Shown in pieces: positions 11,183 through 20,761 of a stretch of DNA of 64,000 bases. The translations under genes and the position numbers were made by a program. The notes below the pieces were generated by a model that was not told where the DNA came from, did not search any database, and saw only the letters and a program-made list of their open reading frames with translations. Each line of letters begins with the position of its first letter. Within the stretch, counting starts at the first letter, position 1. This stretch comes from Cryobacterium sp. N22 (lineage in GTDB: Bacteria; Actinomycetota; Actinomycetes; Actinomycetales; Microbacteriaceae), in contig NZ_PJJP01000039.1 in NCBI RefSeq assembly GCF_002929555.1, positions 248,001 through 312,000 on the forward strand, given 5' to 3'.

Positions 11183-12217
11183 TCAGGCCATGATTTCGTG
11201 TACCAGGGGGGCCACCTCGGTGCCGTAGAGCTCGATACTGGTCATCAGCTTCTCGTGCGAGAGGGTGCCCAGGCTGTACTTGAGGTCGAAACGGGACAGC
11301 GAGAGTCCCGTGGCCATTTTGGCGATCTTGGTGGCGACGGTCTGCGGGGAGCCCACGAACAGGGCTCCGTCGGGGCCGGCATCCTGCTCGAACCGGGCCC
11401 TGGTGGCCGGGCCCCAACCGCGCTCGCGGCCGATCCGGTCCTGCATGGCGCGGTAGTGCGGCCACATCTCCTCGCGCGCCTGCTCGTCGGTCGCGGCGAT
11501 GTAGCCGGGTGAGTGTTCGCCGATGGGTTGCGGGTCCTTGCCGAACTGGTCGAGGGCACGGTGGTAGAGGTCGGTGAACTGCGCGAAGGCGAGGGGCTCC
11601 CCACCGATGATGGCGAGCATCAACGGCAGCCCGTAGTGGGCGGCACGCACCACGGACTGCGGGCTGCCGCCGACGCCGATCCAGGTGCGGATGGAGCCTG
11701 ACTCGGTCGGCGGGAACACCCGCTGCTCGGTCAGGGCGCCGCGGGTGCTGCCAGACCAGGTCACCGGCGCTTCCTTGAGTAATTCGGCGAACAGCTCCAG
11801 CTTTTCTTCGAACAGCTGCTCGTAGTCGCTGAGGTCCAGGCCGAACAGGGGGAAGGACTCGGTGAACGAACCACGGCCGAGGATGACCTCCGCGCGGCCG
11901 TTGGAGACGGCGTCGAGGGTGGCGAAACGCTGGAACACGCGCACGGGGTCGTCGGAGCTCAGCACGGTGACGGCGGAGCCGAGCTTGATGGTGCTGGTCT
12001 GCCCGGCGATGGCGGCCAGCACCACCTCGGGCGCGGAGACGGCGAAGTCCTCGCGGTGGTGTTCGCCGATGCCGAAGAAGCTCAGGCCCACCTGGTCGGC
12101 GAGCACGGCCTCGGCGACGACGTTGCGCAGCACCTGGGCGTGGCTGAGCAGGCTGCCGTCCGCGGCGTAGGTGACGTCGCCGAACGTGTCGAGACCCAGT
12201 TCCAGTGTCGGTGCCAT
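11183..12217 (-). CDS. LLM-class flavin-dependent oxidoreductase
   Basis: 344 residues with the luciferase-like monooxygenase fold, using reduced FMN or F420. Seen are FFGIGEHHREDFAVSAPEVV (47-66), GSAVTVLSSDDPVRVFQRFA, LDAVSNGRAEVILGRGSF and IGVGGSPQSVVRAAHYGLPL, matching the family that often carries the label 'alkanal monooxygenase-like'. The substrate is unknown. The ATG at 12217 has a GGAAGGG site upstream. A TATGC-N4-GCATA palindrome lies 28-41 bases upstream, the same motif as before yceI, so it may be under shared control. Confidence 0.88.
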   Translation of the reverse strand: MAPTLELGLDTFGDVTYAADGSLLSHAQVLRNVVAEAVLADQVGLSFFGIGEHHREDFAVSAPEVVLAAIAGQTSTIKLGSAVTVLSSDDPVRVFQRFATLDAVSNGRAEVILGRGSFTESFPLFGLDLSDYEQLFEEKLELFAELLKEAPVTWSGSTRGALTEQRVFPPTESGSIRTWIGVGGSPQSVVRAAHYGLPLMLAIIGGEPLAFAQFTDLYHRALDQFGKDPQPIGEHSPGYIAATDEQAREEMWPHYRAMQDRIGRERGWGPATRARFEQDAGPDGALFVGSPQTVATKIAKMATGLSLSRFDLKYSLGTLSHEKLMTSIELYGTEVAPLVHEIMA

Positions 12218-12244
12218 GTGTGGTGCGCCCTTCCGATCAGTTTG

Positions 12245-12258
12245 TATGCATACGCATA
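12245..12258. promoter_or_regulatory. Putative operator TATGC-N4-GCATA upstream of the LLM oxidoreductase
   Basis: Perfect 5-4-5 inverted repeat, extended to 6-4-6 (GTATGC/GCATAC, 12244-12259). It shares arms and spacing with the element at 2268-2281. Its position close to the start suggests overlap with the promoter. Confidence 0.45.
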
Positions 12259-12299
12259 CTAGGGCCCAACCGGACGGGACACCGGTCTATTCCGGTGTG

Positions 12300-13730
12300 T
12301 CAGTCGGTGTCGCCGGAGATCACGGCCGGCAGGATGTTGTGATTGCGCCGGAGCAGGTTCTGCGGGTCGTACTCGCGCTTGAGGACCGCCAGGCGTTCCA
12401 GCTTGGTCGCGCCATAGACCTGCTGCGCCTGCTGCACGGGGTCGGCGTCGCGTTCCTCGCCGAGGAAGTTCAGGTACCGGCCGCCGGAGCCGAGCGGTTC
12501 CATCTCCGCGCCGAAGTCGCGGATGAAGGCCGTCCGCGACAGATCGTCGTCGGGTTCGGCCCAGAATCCGTAGATGTTCAGCCAGTACCGGGCGGCGCGG
12601 CTCGGGAACGGCGTCGCATCCTCCGGCACACGGCCAAAGGCGCCGCCCAGGTGGTGGATGTCGAAGCCTGTGCCGATCCAGGTCTGCTCGGTGCCCCTGC
12701 GGATCAGGGCGGCGATCACGTCGGTGTCCAGGCTCTCGAAGGAGGTGTTTCGCCAATAGCCGCGCACTCCCTTGGGGAAGATCGCGTCGACGGAGGACTG
12801 CCAGGCCGGCCAGCTGACGGGCTCGGTGGCCTCCATCGCGGGCGGCGCCGCGCGGCGCAGCCTGTCGACGATCTGCTCCGCCCGTGCGGTGTCGTCGGTC
12901 GCCCAGGCGAACCCCAGCAGCAGGAGGGGTTCGGAGCCGAGCCCCATCAGTGGCGGCGGCACCGTGAAGGTCAGCACGCTGGTCAGTTCGTCCGGCAGGT
13001 CCCTGGTCCACACCTCGTAGGCGTGCAGGGCGGACTCCCACTGGGGCATCGGATAGACGAAGGTGCCGGTGAACGGCAGTGCGGGGATCGGGTGCGCCCG
13101 GAAGGTGAACTCGGTGACGACACCGAAATTCCCGCCGCCGCCCCGAAGCCCCCAGAACAACTCGGGGTTCTCGGTCGCGCTCGCCGTGACGATGCTCCCG
13201 GCCACGGTCACCACCTCGGCCGAGAGGAGGTTGTCGATGGTGAGCCCGTGAGCCCGGGTGAGCCATCCCACCCCACCGCCCAGGGTCAGACCCGCGATGC
13301 CGGTGTTCGAGACCACCCCGACCGGAACGGCGAGGTTGGCTCCTTCAGTGGCGCGGTCGACCTGCGCGAGACTCGCTCCGGCCGCCACGCTCACCGTGCG
13401 GGCCTGGGCGTCCACCTCGACACTGTTGAGTGCGGAGAGGTCGAGGACCAGGCCGTCGTCGACGGTACCGTTGCCGGCGACGTTGTGGCCGCCGCCGCGC
13501 ACGGCGAGCGGCAGCCCCTGTTCGGAGGCCAGGGCGAGCGTGGGGGCGATGTCGGCGACCGAGCCGGCCCGTACTATGGCGATCGGCCGCCGGTCGATCA
13601 TGCCGTTCCAGACCCGCCTGGCGTCGTCGTAGCGGGGATCGGCGCTATCGATCAGCTCGCCCGAGATGCTGGTGCGCAGCCGGGAGAGCAGGGAACGGTG
13701 GGTGGCGTGCGGGTCGGACGGGGAGTTCAT
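12300..13730 (-). CDS. FAD-binding oxidoreductase, berberine-bridge-enzyme family
   Basis: 476 residues. The PCMH-type FAD domain includes IAIVRAGSVADI and VRGGGHNVAGNG; the His in RGGGHN normally forms the covalent bond to FAD. A second covalent Cys is usual in bicovalent members, just before the TLGGGVGW motif. Here the matching stretch reads VVSNTGIAGLTLGGGVGW, without Cys, so a single flavin bond is expected. The C-terminal BBE motif YDPQNLLRRNHNILP is present. Such enzymes oxidise sugars or alkaloid-like compounds with O2; the substrate here is unknown. ATG start with AGGAAG upstream. Confidence 0.88.
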   Translation of the reverse strand: MNSPSDPHATHRSLLSRLRTSISGELIDSADPRYDDARRVWNGMIDRRPIAIVRAGSVADIAPTLALASEQGLPLAVRGGGHNVAGNGTVDDGLVLDLSALNSVEVDAQARTVSVAAGASLAQVDRATEGANLAVPVGVVSNTGIAGLTLGGGVGWLTRAHGLTIDNLLSAEVVTVAGSIVTASATENPELFWGLRGGGGNFGVVTEFTFRAHPIPALPFTGTFVYPMPQWESALHAYEVWTRDLPDELTSVLTFTVPPPLMGLGSEPLLLLGFAWATDDTARAEQIVDRLRRAAPPAMEATEPVSWPAWQSSVDAIFPKGVRGYWRNTSFESLDTDVIAALIRRGTEQTWIGTGFDIHHLGGAFGRVPEDATPFPSRAARYWLNIYGFWAEPDDDLSRTAFIRDFGAEMEPLGSGGRYLNFLGEERDADPVQQAQQVYGATKLERLAVLKREYDPQNLLRRNHNILPAVISGDTD

Positions 13731-13823
13731 CGGGCTTCCTCCGTTGTATCGGCGTTGGATCGGCGACGGTTCAGCAGCGCCGGCCTGCCCCCGGTTCCGG
13801 CGTCCGCGTCCATGACAGCACCC

Positions 13824-15509
<1,686 letters not shown>

Positions 15510-15615
15510 GGGTCCAGTTTCCCATCTGGACGGCCTCGTATCCGGACGGCCTCCCGTTTGAACGGCGCCGGTGTCGCGAAGCGTCATCGTCCGGCAGCGG
15601 CGCGGCGGCTGCGCC

Positions 15616-15621
15616 TACGCT
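15616..15621 (+). promoter_or_regulatory. -10 hexamer TACGCT of a probable leaderless promoter
   Basis: TACGCT lies at exactly -12 to -7 from the ATG at 15628, and no ribosome-binding site is visible. This supports starting the PLP-enzyme gene at 15628 rather than at an upstream in-frame codon. Confidence 0.55.
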
Positions 15622-15627
15622 GGCCAC

Positions 15628-16830
15628 ATGACGCCTCGCCCCGACAAACATGTGCCGCAGACCCTCGCCGCGTTCAGCCAGGCCGTGCATGCCGGCAACG
15701 CCATCGACTCGGGAACGGGCGCGGTGCGCACCCCGATCGTGATGGCTAACTCCTATGCGCTGCCGGAGGATCCGTCGTCGATCAGCTGGTCGGGCACCGA
15801 GGTGCCGCTCTACACGCGCAACAGCGGGGTCAACCAGCTGGGCCTGCAGCAGAAGCTGGCCCTGCTCGACCGGGGCGAGGACGCCGTCACCCTGGCCAGC
15901 GGCGTGGCCGCCCTGCACGCCGTGTTCTTCACGTTCCTCCGCACGGGAGACCACGTGGTGGTGTCCGACGTCGCCTATGAGGCCACCTTCATACTGTTCA
16001 GGGAGCTGTTGCCCGAGAAGTACGGCATCCTGGCGACCTTCGTCGACACCAGCGACCCGGCCGCGGTGGCGGCGGCGATCAGGCCGGAGACCCGGCTGGT
16101 GCACGTCGAGGCCATCGCCAACCCCACGACCAGGGTCACCGACATCGCCGCCGTGGCGGCCGTCACCCGTGCGGCCGGCGTGCTCCTGTCGGTGGACTCG
16201 ACGTTCACCCCGCCGCCGGTGCTGCGCCCCCTCGAGCTCGGGGCTGACCTGGTGGTGCATTCCCTCACGAAATACATCAACGGCCACGGCGACGCCATGG
16301 GCGGTGCCGTCATCGGCTCACGCGGGCTGATCCAGCGCATCAAGTCGGAGGCGATGGTCGACGTGGGCGGGGTGATCAGTCCGTTCAACGCCTGGCTGAT
16401 CATGCGCGGCTCGGTCACCCTGCCGTTGCGGATCCGCCAGCACACCGAGTCCGCCCAACGGGTGGCTGAGTTCCTCGACGCCGATCCCCGGGTGGCGTAC
16501 GTGGCCTACCCCGGCCTGCCCGGCCACCCCCAGCACGACGCGGCAGTCCGGCAGTTCCCGCACGGGTTCGGCGGGATGCTCGCCTTCGCGATTGACGGAG
16601 ACCCCGCGACGCAGAACCGGTTCGTCGCTGCGCTGCGGATGATCACCTCAGCGGTCTCGCTCGGCCACGACGAGAGCCTCATCGTGCACGTATCCGGCGC
16701 CGGGCCACGGGCCGCCTACTACCCGGAGGAATTCCGGCGGCTCGGCCATCTGCGCCTCTCGGTGGGCCTGGAAGACGCCGACGACCTGATCGGTGACCTC
16801 TCGGCCGCCCTCGACGAGACCTTCGCCTGA
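15628..16830 (+). CDS. PLP-dependent Cys/Met metabolism enzyme (cystathionine gamma-lyase/synthase class)
   Basis: 400 residues of the Cys/Met-metabolism PLP family (fold type I), which carries out gamma- or beta-elimination or replacement on sulfur amino acids. Seen are TEVPLYTRNSGVNQLGLQ, LASGVAALHAVFF (phosphate-binding loop), VDSTFTPPPVLRPLELGADL and VVHSLTKYINGHGD with the PLP Lys215. The C-terminal LRLSVGLEDADDLIGDL is typical. Whether it is a cystathionine gamma-lyase, a synthase or a methionine gamma-lyase cannot be decided by eye. It starts as an apparent leaderless gene and converges on ychJ. Confidence 0.88.
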   Translation: MTPRPDKHVPQTLAAFSQAVHAGNAIDSGTGAVRTPIVMANSYALPEDPSSISWSGTEVPLYTRNSGVNQLGLQQKLALLDRGEDAVTLASGVAALHAVFFTFLRTGDHVVVSDVAYEATFILFRELLPEKYGILATFVDTSDPAAVAAAIRPETRLVHVEAIANPTTRVTDIAAVAAVTRAAGVLLSVDSTFTPPPVLRPLELGADLVVHSLTKYINGHGDAMGGAVIGSRGLIQRIKSEAMVDVGGVISPFNAWLIMRGSVTLPLRIRQHTESAQRVAEFLDADPRVAYVAYPGLPGHPQHDAAVRQFPHGFGGMLAFAIDGDPATQNRFVAALRMITSAVSLGHDESLIVHVSGAGPRAAYYPEEFRRLGHLRLSVGLEDADDLIGDLSAALDETFA

Positions 16831-16860
16831 CGCGCCCGGCGCACCGACGACTCCGTCACG

Positions 16861-17283
16861 TCAGTCGACGGCGTCCAGGTACAGCCACGCGCCGGTCACC
16901 TTCTCGAATCGGCTGATTTCGTGCTGCTGAGCCCGCCGGCCGTCCTGGCGCGAGTGTGCGGTGAATTCCACGATGCCCGTGGTGTCGAACAGAGCGCCCC
17001 TCTCGGTCCGGTCGATGTCGAGACGCATCCACCGCACCGACGGGTCCAGCTCAACGGCGTCGGGCCGGGTGCGGGGATGCCAGGTGCGCAGGAGATAGCC
17101 GTCGTCGCCGACCACGAAGGCCGAATAGCGTGATCGCATGAGTTGCTCGGCCGTTGCGGCGCGGGTGTCGCCCCGGTGCAGGCGCCCGCAGCAGTCGTCG
17201 TAGCCGTTGCCGCTGCCGCACGGACACCGCACGGGAGCGGCCGGGAACGAGTCTGATCGGGCTGCGGGTTCTGTAGGAGGCAC
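16861..17283 (-). CDS. ychJ: YchJ-family protein with SEC-C zinc-binding motif
   Basis: 140 residues of the UPF0225/YchJ family. The N-terminal CPCGSGNGYDDCCGRLH (19-35) is a SEC-C-type zinc motif. It is followed by the NTF2-like core containing MRSRYSAFVVGDDGYLLRTWHP and FTAHSRQDGRRAQQHEISRF, both diagnostic. Its function is not established beyond probable zinc binding. The start is GTG at 17283; GATAAT at exactly -12 to -7 indicates a leaderless transcript. It is convergent with the PLP enzyme, 30 bases away. Confidence 0.9.
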   Translation of the reverse strand: MPPTEPAARSDSFPAAPVRCPCGSGNGYDDCCGRLHRGDTRAATAEQLMRSRYSAFVVGDDGYLLRTWHPRTRPDAVELDPSVRWMRLDIDRTERGALFDTTGIVEFTAHSRQDGRRAQQHEISRFEKVTGAWLYLDAVD

Positions 17284-17289
17284 ACAGCC

Positions 17290-17295
17290 ATTATC
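17290..17295 (-). promoter_or_regulatory. -10 hexamer GATAAT of the ychJ promoter
   Basis: GATAAT on the minus strand lies at exactly -12 to -7 from the GTG at 17283. GTGACC 17 bases further upstream is a possible -35. It indicates leaderless transcription of ychJ. Confidence 0.55.
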
Positions 17296-17303
17296 GGCGA
17301 CTG

Positions 17304-17819
17304 TCAGGCCGAGGTCACTCGCACCAACGCCTCGTTGTGCCCCAGGAGGCCCGGCCGGAACGGCGGGTCGAACCGTGCGTAGTAGACCGGCCCGTCCGGC
17401 AGAAGATCAGCGGCTGTCAGGGACCCGAGCAGCGACCGACCGTGTTCGGTGAACCGTTTCGTGCTCCAGCCCCCGCCGAAACGAAGCGCTGCGGCCTCGT
17501 GGGCCGGTAGGACGAGGATTCGCAGCCTCTCGTCGAGCGGCATGGGGACGCTGCCGGGGTCAGACTCACCCGGCAACACGCAGCTGATCAGGTGCCCGGA
17601 CTCCCCCGCCCGCTCATGCAGCACCGGTGGCGTCATAGGAATCGTCGTGGCAGACCGATTGTTGCCGTCGAGATAGTCCTGGAGCGGCCGGAAGCCCCGG
17701 CTGGCCGCTCGCGTGAAGTCCCCGTCGACCTGCACCTGCACGAGCACACAGTCCGGATAGCGGCGCACATCGAAGCCTGGAAAGGCACGCACCACGGTGT
17801 ACTGCTGCCGCTCGGTCAT
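17304..17819 (-). CDS. SOUL-family heme-binding protein
   Basis: 171 residues of the SOUL/HBP family. Seen are the opening FPGFDVRRYPDCVLVQVQV, GFRPLQDYLDGNN, the TTIPMTPPVL segment (family pattern 'i.MT.PV'), LRILVLPAHEAAALRFGGGWS and the terminal YYARFDPPFRPGLLGHNEAL. Members bind heme or porphyrin; the physiological role in bacteria is unclear. No signal peptide is present. TACACT lies at -13 to -8 from the ATG, so a near-leaderless transcript is possible. It lies upstream of ychJ on the same strand. Confidence 0.88.
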   Translation of the reverse strand: MTERQQYTVVRAFPGFDVRRYPDCVLVQVQVDGDFTRAASRGFRPLQDYLDGNNRSATTIPMTPPVLHERAGESGHLISCVLPGESDPGSVPMPLDERLRILVLPAHEAAALRFGGGWSTKRFTEHGRSLLGSLTAADLLPDGPVYYARFDPPFRPGLLGHNEALVRVTSA

Positions 17820-17889
17820 ATCGGGGAGTGTAATCCGTAACCCCCCAGTTGGGGGTGGATCTGTGCACCCCTTGACTACTGGGGCGAGA

Positions 17890-18240
17890 CTAGGCCTTCT
17901 TGACGACGCCGGACTTGAGCTGCATGCTCACGCCCTCGATCCGGCATTCGATGTCGTGATCGCCCACGCCCTGGCGCAGCCGGATGCCTCGCACCTTGGT
18001 GCCGACCTTGATGACTGTCGAGCTGCCCTTGAGTTTGAGGTCCTTGATGATGGTCACCGAGTCGCCGTCGGCGAGCACGCTGCCGTAGGCGTCGGTGATG
18101 GCGGCATTCTGCGCCGGCTCACCGGCAGCCTCGGACTCTGCCGCCCACTCGTTCCCGCAGAGCGGGCAGACCAGCAGCGCCCCCATCTCGTAGGTCAGAT
18201 CGCTGGAGCATTCCGGGCACGGCGGCAGGGTCTCAGTCAC
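17890..18240 (-). CDS. yjdM: YjdM/PhnA-domain zinc-ribbon protein
   Basis: 116 residues. An N-terminal zinc ribbon (CPECSSDLTYEMGALLVCPLCGNEW, Cys at 8, 11, 25 and 28) precedes a PhnA/YjdM SH3-like domain with DAYGSVLADGDSVTIIKDLKLKG and VKVGTKVRGIRL. The family was once linked to phosphonate use, but YjdM is not a phosphonoacetate hydrolase and its role is unsettled. The start is GTG at 18240, with TACGAT at exactly -12 to -7, so the message is probably leaderless. Confidence 0.92.
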   Translation of the reverse strand: MTETLPPCPECSSDLTYEMGALLVCPLCGNEWAAESEAAGEPAQNAAITDAYGSVLADGDSVTIIKDLKLKGSSTVIKVGTKVRGIRLRQGVGDHDIECRIEGVSMQLKSGVVKKA

Positions 18241-18246
18241 CTCCCC

Positions 18247-18252
18247 ATCGTA
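18247..18252 (-). promoter_or_regulatory. -10 hexamer TACGAT of the yjdM promoter
   Basis: TACGAT lies at exactly -12 to -7 from the GTG at 18240 on the minus strand and fits the TANNNT consensus, indicating leaderless transcription. Confidence 0.55.
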
Positions 18253-18346
18253 GAGCCGGGACCCAGAGTCGATGGTCCCGCCCGGTGAATCGTCGGGGTC
18301 CAGAGGCGTTCAGAGAAGAACCGGGCATTTCCCTGACAACTCCACG

Positions 18347-18427
18347 CTAATGAGCGTATTTTGCCCGGTAGAGCGTGCCGTCGATCGATTCGGCACCGCA
18401 CGAGCCCTGGGATGAAGGTGGACACAT
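18347..18427 (-). CDS. Candidate small protein of 26 residues with a perfect Shine-Dalgarno site
   Basis: A 27-codon frame begins with ATG at 18427 and ends at TAG. It is preceded, seven bases away, by GAAAGGAGGTG (18435-18445), an 11-base exact complement of the 16S rRNA 3' tail and the strongest ribosome-binding site I saw in the window. The product has two Cys in its first ten residues (MCPPSSQGSCG), then an acidic-to-basic tail ending RAKYAH, with no membrane segment. No family is recognised. The region is otherwise an unexplained 235-base gap between divergent genes. Translation is inferred only from the site. Confidence 0.4.
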   Translation of the reverse strand: MCPPSSQGSCGAESIDGTLYRAKYAH

Positions 18428-18475
18428 GACCCTGCACCTCCTTTCGAATCCGCCGCTGGCGACCGGACGAGGCCG

Positions 18476-19147
18476 GTGGTGGTCGACGTGAGCGTCCTGG
18501 CTGAGGTACTGATCGCCCTCGCGGCGATCATGGTCGTGTCCACCGTGACGGTCATCGTCATCGTGCGGGTGCTGTACCGGAGGATACGGCGCAGCAGCGC
18601 CGTCAACGGTGCCGTGCTGCGCGTTCGCACGCGGGTGAGTTTCGGCCCGCAACACGAGATCCTGCGGCTCCGGTTGCGGCTACGGGAATCACTCGCCAGC
18701 GGGCAGGCCGCCGTTGACCTCGCGGTGCAGAGCGGAGGCCCGCGCGGTGAATTGCAGAGGCTCGTGGGTCGGTTACAGAACGAGGGGACCCGAGTGGAAT
18801 CCCAGTTGCTGCTGCTGGCCACCGAACGGGATCCGGTCGTGCTCGCCGAGACCCTCCCGGTGGCCGGGCGGCGCGTCGACCAGATCACCGAGTTGGTCCG
18901 ACGGGTCCGCTCCGTTGTCGCCGCCGGCCTCGGTGTGCGCACCGATGACACTCTCACGACACTGGGCGCGGATGTCGATCGCGAGATCGCCGCTGTCGAC
19001 GCCGGAGTGGCGGAGCTGCACGCCCTCACCCTGCTGGACGGGTTGCCGGATCCGGAGCCGTACAGGTCAGGCCACCAGATCGCGGGGCAGCGGACAGCAG
19101 TGCAGCGCACATCGGCGCACCGGTTCGACAAGAGGAGCACCCTATGA
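18476..19147 (+). CDS. Single-pass membrane protein encoded with PspA
   Basis: 223 residues from the GTG at 18476; GTG codons at 18479 and 18488 are alternatives. An N-terminal hydrophobic helix (VLAEVLIALAAIMVVSTVTVIVIVRVLY, about 7-34) is followed by an Arg-rich stretch and a long helical cytoplasmic domain. No family is recognised. Its TGA overlaps the pspA ATG (ATGA), so the two are translationally coupled. That suggests it recruits or modulates PspA at the membrane, as PspB/C-type partners do elsewhere; this is inference. A 21-codon frame (18426-18491) ends over the third GTG and could couple translation. Confidence 0.6.
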   Translation: MVVDVSVLAEVLIALAAIMVVSTVTVIVIVRVLYRRIRRSSAVNGAVLRVRTRVSFGPQHEILRLRLRLRESLASGQAAVDLAVQSGGPRGELQRLVGRLQNEGTRVESQLLLLATERDPVVLAETLPVAGRRVDQITELVRRVRSVVAAGLGVRTDDTLTTLGADVDREIAAVDAGVAELHALTLLDGLPDPEPYRSGHQIAGQRTAVQRTSAHRFDKRSTL

Positions 19148-19938
19148 CCTTCACCAACCGGCTGCGTGTCATCTTCCGCAGCAAGGCATCGCGCACCCTG
19201 GACCGGCTGGAGGACCCCCGCGAAGCCCTCGATGACAGTTACGAGCAGTTGGTGCGGATGCTGCAGGACGTGAGGCTGGGACTGGCCGAGGTTGCGACGG
19301 CGAAGAAACGGATCGAGCTGCAGGGTCAGGAGATGGGCGCCCGGCACCAACGCCTGGCCGACCAGGCCGAGGCCGCCCTGACCCAGGGCCGTGAAGACCT
19401 CGCCAGGACCGCGTTGGAACGCCGGTCTCTCCTCGAGGGTCAGGTGGCCTCACTCCGTGACCAGTACACCCTCCTGCAGAAACAGCAGGGGCAGCTGCAG
19501 GACAACGAACGGCGTCTGGCCGAGAGGGTCGCCGCGTTCCGCACCGAGAAGGAGAGCATCAAGGCCAGCTATGCGGCCTCCCAGGCGCAGGTGAAGGCGA
19601 ACGAGGCCGCGGCCGGCCTCGGCTCCCAGATGAGCGAGGTGGGGGTCAGCCTGGACAGGGCCAAGGACCGGATCGCCCAAATGCAGGCTCGCGCCGCCGC
19701 AACCGACGAACTGCTCGCCAGCGGCGCCCTCACCGATCTCACCGCCCCACCCGATGCCGACCTGGAGCGGCAGCTGTCGTCCGGTGCGACCTCGGCCGAG
19801 GTCGAGCGGCAGCTGCGGGCCATGAAGGATGCCAGGGCCGCTCGGCAGGGCCGGCCGGCCGGGTCGCGGGGAGCGGGGCCGGACGCGTGGCTCAGTATCG
19901 GGAAGGGAACGACCGGGACTGGTCCGGACTCCCCCTGA
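19144..19938 (+). CDS. pspA: PspA/IM30-family membrane-stress protein
   Basis: 264 residues. It opens with an amphipathic helix (MTFTNRLRVIFRSKASRTLD) and DPREALDDSYEQLVRMLQDVR. A long coiled coil (about 30-175) follows, the ESCRT-III-like arrangement of PspA/Vipp1 proteins that assemble on and stabilise stressed membranes. The C-terminal 70 or so residues are Gly/Ala-rich and less conserved. It is the second gene of a coupled pair with an N-terminally anchored membrane protein. A strong terminator follows at 20029. Confidence 0.88.
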   Translation: MTFTNRLRVIFRSKASRTLDRLEDPREALDDSYEQLVRMLQDVRLGLAEVATAKKRIELQGQEMGARHQRLADQAEAALTQGREDLARTALERRSLLEGQVASLRDQYTLLQKQQGQLQDNERRLAERVAAFRTEKESIKASYAASQAQVKANEAAAGLGSQMSEVGVSLDRAKDRIAQMQARAAATDELLASGALTDLTAPPDADLERQLSSGATSAEVERQLRAMKDARAARQGRPAGSRGAGPDAWLSIGKGTTGTGPDSP

Positions 19939-20028
19939 GGCCGGTCGACAACATCCCGGCTCGGACCCGGCAAAAAATATCAAATAAATATTCCAGGAAT
20001 CTTTTTCCCGGGTCGGACAGCGGACGCA

Positions 20029-20064
20029 AAAAACCCCCGATGACTATTGTCATCGGGGGTTTTT
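20029..20064. terminator. Bidirectional rho-independent terminator between pspA and tRNA-Ala
   Basis: A 15-base-pair perfect stem (AAAAACCCCCGATGA with its complement) around a six-base loop, with A- and T-runs at the two ends. It can stop the plus-strand pspA transcript and the minus-strand tRNA transcript. Confidence 0.92.
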
Positions 20065-20072
20065 ATTCTGCT

Positions 20073-20148
20073 TGGTGGATCCGAGGGGATTCGAACCCCT
20101 GACCCCCTGCATGCCATGCAGGTGCGCTACCAGCTGCGCCACGGACCC
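20073..20148 (-). tRNA. tRNA-Ala with anticodon GGC
   Basis: The minus strand folds as a complete cloverleaf: acceptor GGGTCCG/CGGATCC, D arm GCGC-AGCTGGTA-GCGC, anticodon arm CCTGC-ATGGCAT-GCAGG and T arm AGGGG-TTCGAAT-CCCCT. The loop ATGGCAT gives anticodon GGC, which reads the Ala codons GCC and GCU. The discriminator base is A and the CCA end is encoded (20073-20075). It lies just after the terminator shared with pspA and downstream of rsfS. Confidence 0.95.
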
Positions 20149-20241
20149 AGACTTTGTTTCGAATTCCTCCGAAACAACTTCATTAGGTTACTACATGTTT
20201 TGAGTGCTCGCGAACCAAACGCTAGTCCGCGGCGTCAATTT

Positions 20242-20706
20242 CTACGGCAGATCGACATCCACGCCGTCGACAGACGTCTGTGCGGCGCTGTCTGCGGAGG
20301 TTGTGTCGGAGGTGTTGGATTCGTCGGACTCGTCGATGGCGCGGGCGCTGGCCTGGTCGATCGGGATGACCGGGCAGTCCTTCCACAGGCGCTCGAGCGA
20401 GTAGTAGACGCGCTCTTCCTCGTGGAACACGTGAACGACGAGGTCGCCGAAGTCGACGAGAATCCAGCGTCCCTCTGCGCGGCCCTCGCGGCGAAGCGGC
20501 TTGTAGCCGGCCTCGATCAGTTTGTCCTCGATTTCGCCGGCGATCGCGACGACGTTGCGTTCAGAGCGTCCCGTGACAATGAGGAAGATGTCGGCCAACG
20601 GCAACGGGTTGGAGACGTCAATGGCAACGAGGTCCTCCCCCGCTTTCGAGTCGGCGGCGGCGGCAGCCACCTTGAGGAGCTCGAGAGCGTGGGCAGAAGC
20701 GGTCAT
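20242..20706 (-). CDS. rsfS: Ribosome silencing factor RsfS
   Basis: 154 residues. The RsfS/YbeB/Iojap domain spans residues 5-115, with DLVAIDVSNPLPLADIFLIVTG, SERNVVAIAGEIEDKL, EGRAEGRWILVDFGDLVVHVFHEEERVYYSLERLW. It binds ribosomal protein L14 and blocks subunit joining when nutrients are short. The last 35 or so residues are an acidic Ser/Asp tail beyond the usual domain. It is the last gene of the long minus-strand operon that starts with rplU, following nadD and an unknown membrane protein, the standard actinobacterial arrangement. Confidence 0.95.
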   Translation of the reverse strand: MTASAHALELLKVAAAAADSKAGEDLVAIDVSNPLPLADIFLIVTGRSERNVVAIAGEIEDKLIEAGYKPLRREGRAEGRWILVDFGDLVVHVFHEEERVYYSLERLWKDCPVIPIDQASARAIDESDESNTSDTTSADSAAQTSVDGVDVDLP

Positions 20707-20761
20707 CGATTGAATCCCTGAGTTAGTAAAAGCGAAAAGGATGGCATGGGTGAATAGGGCA

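Noticed and set aside
20073..20148. tRNA-Ala as an integration site for a mobile island
   Set aside because: No duplicated tRNA 3' end and no integrase next to it; both sides are core genes.
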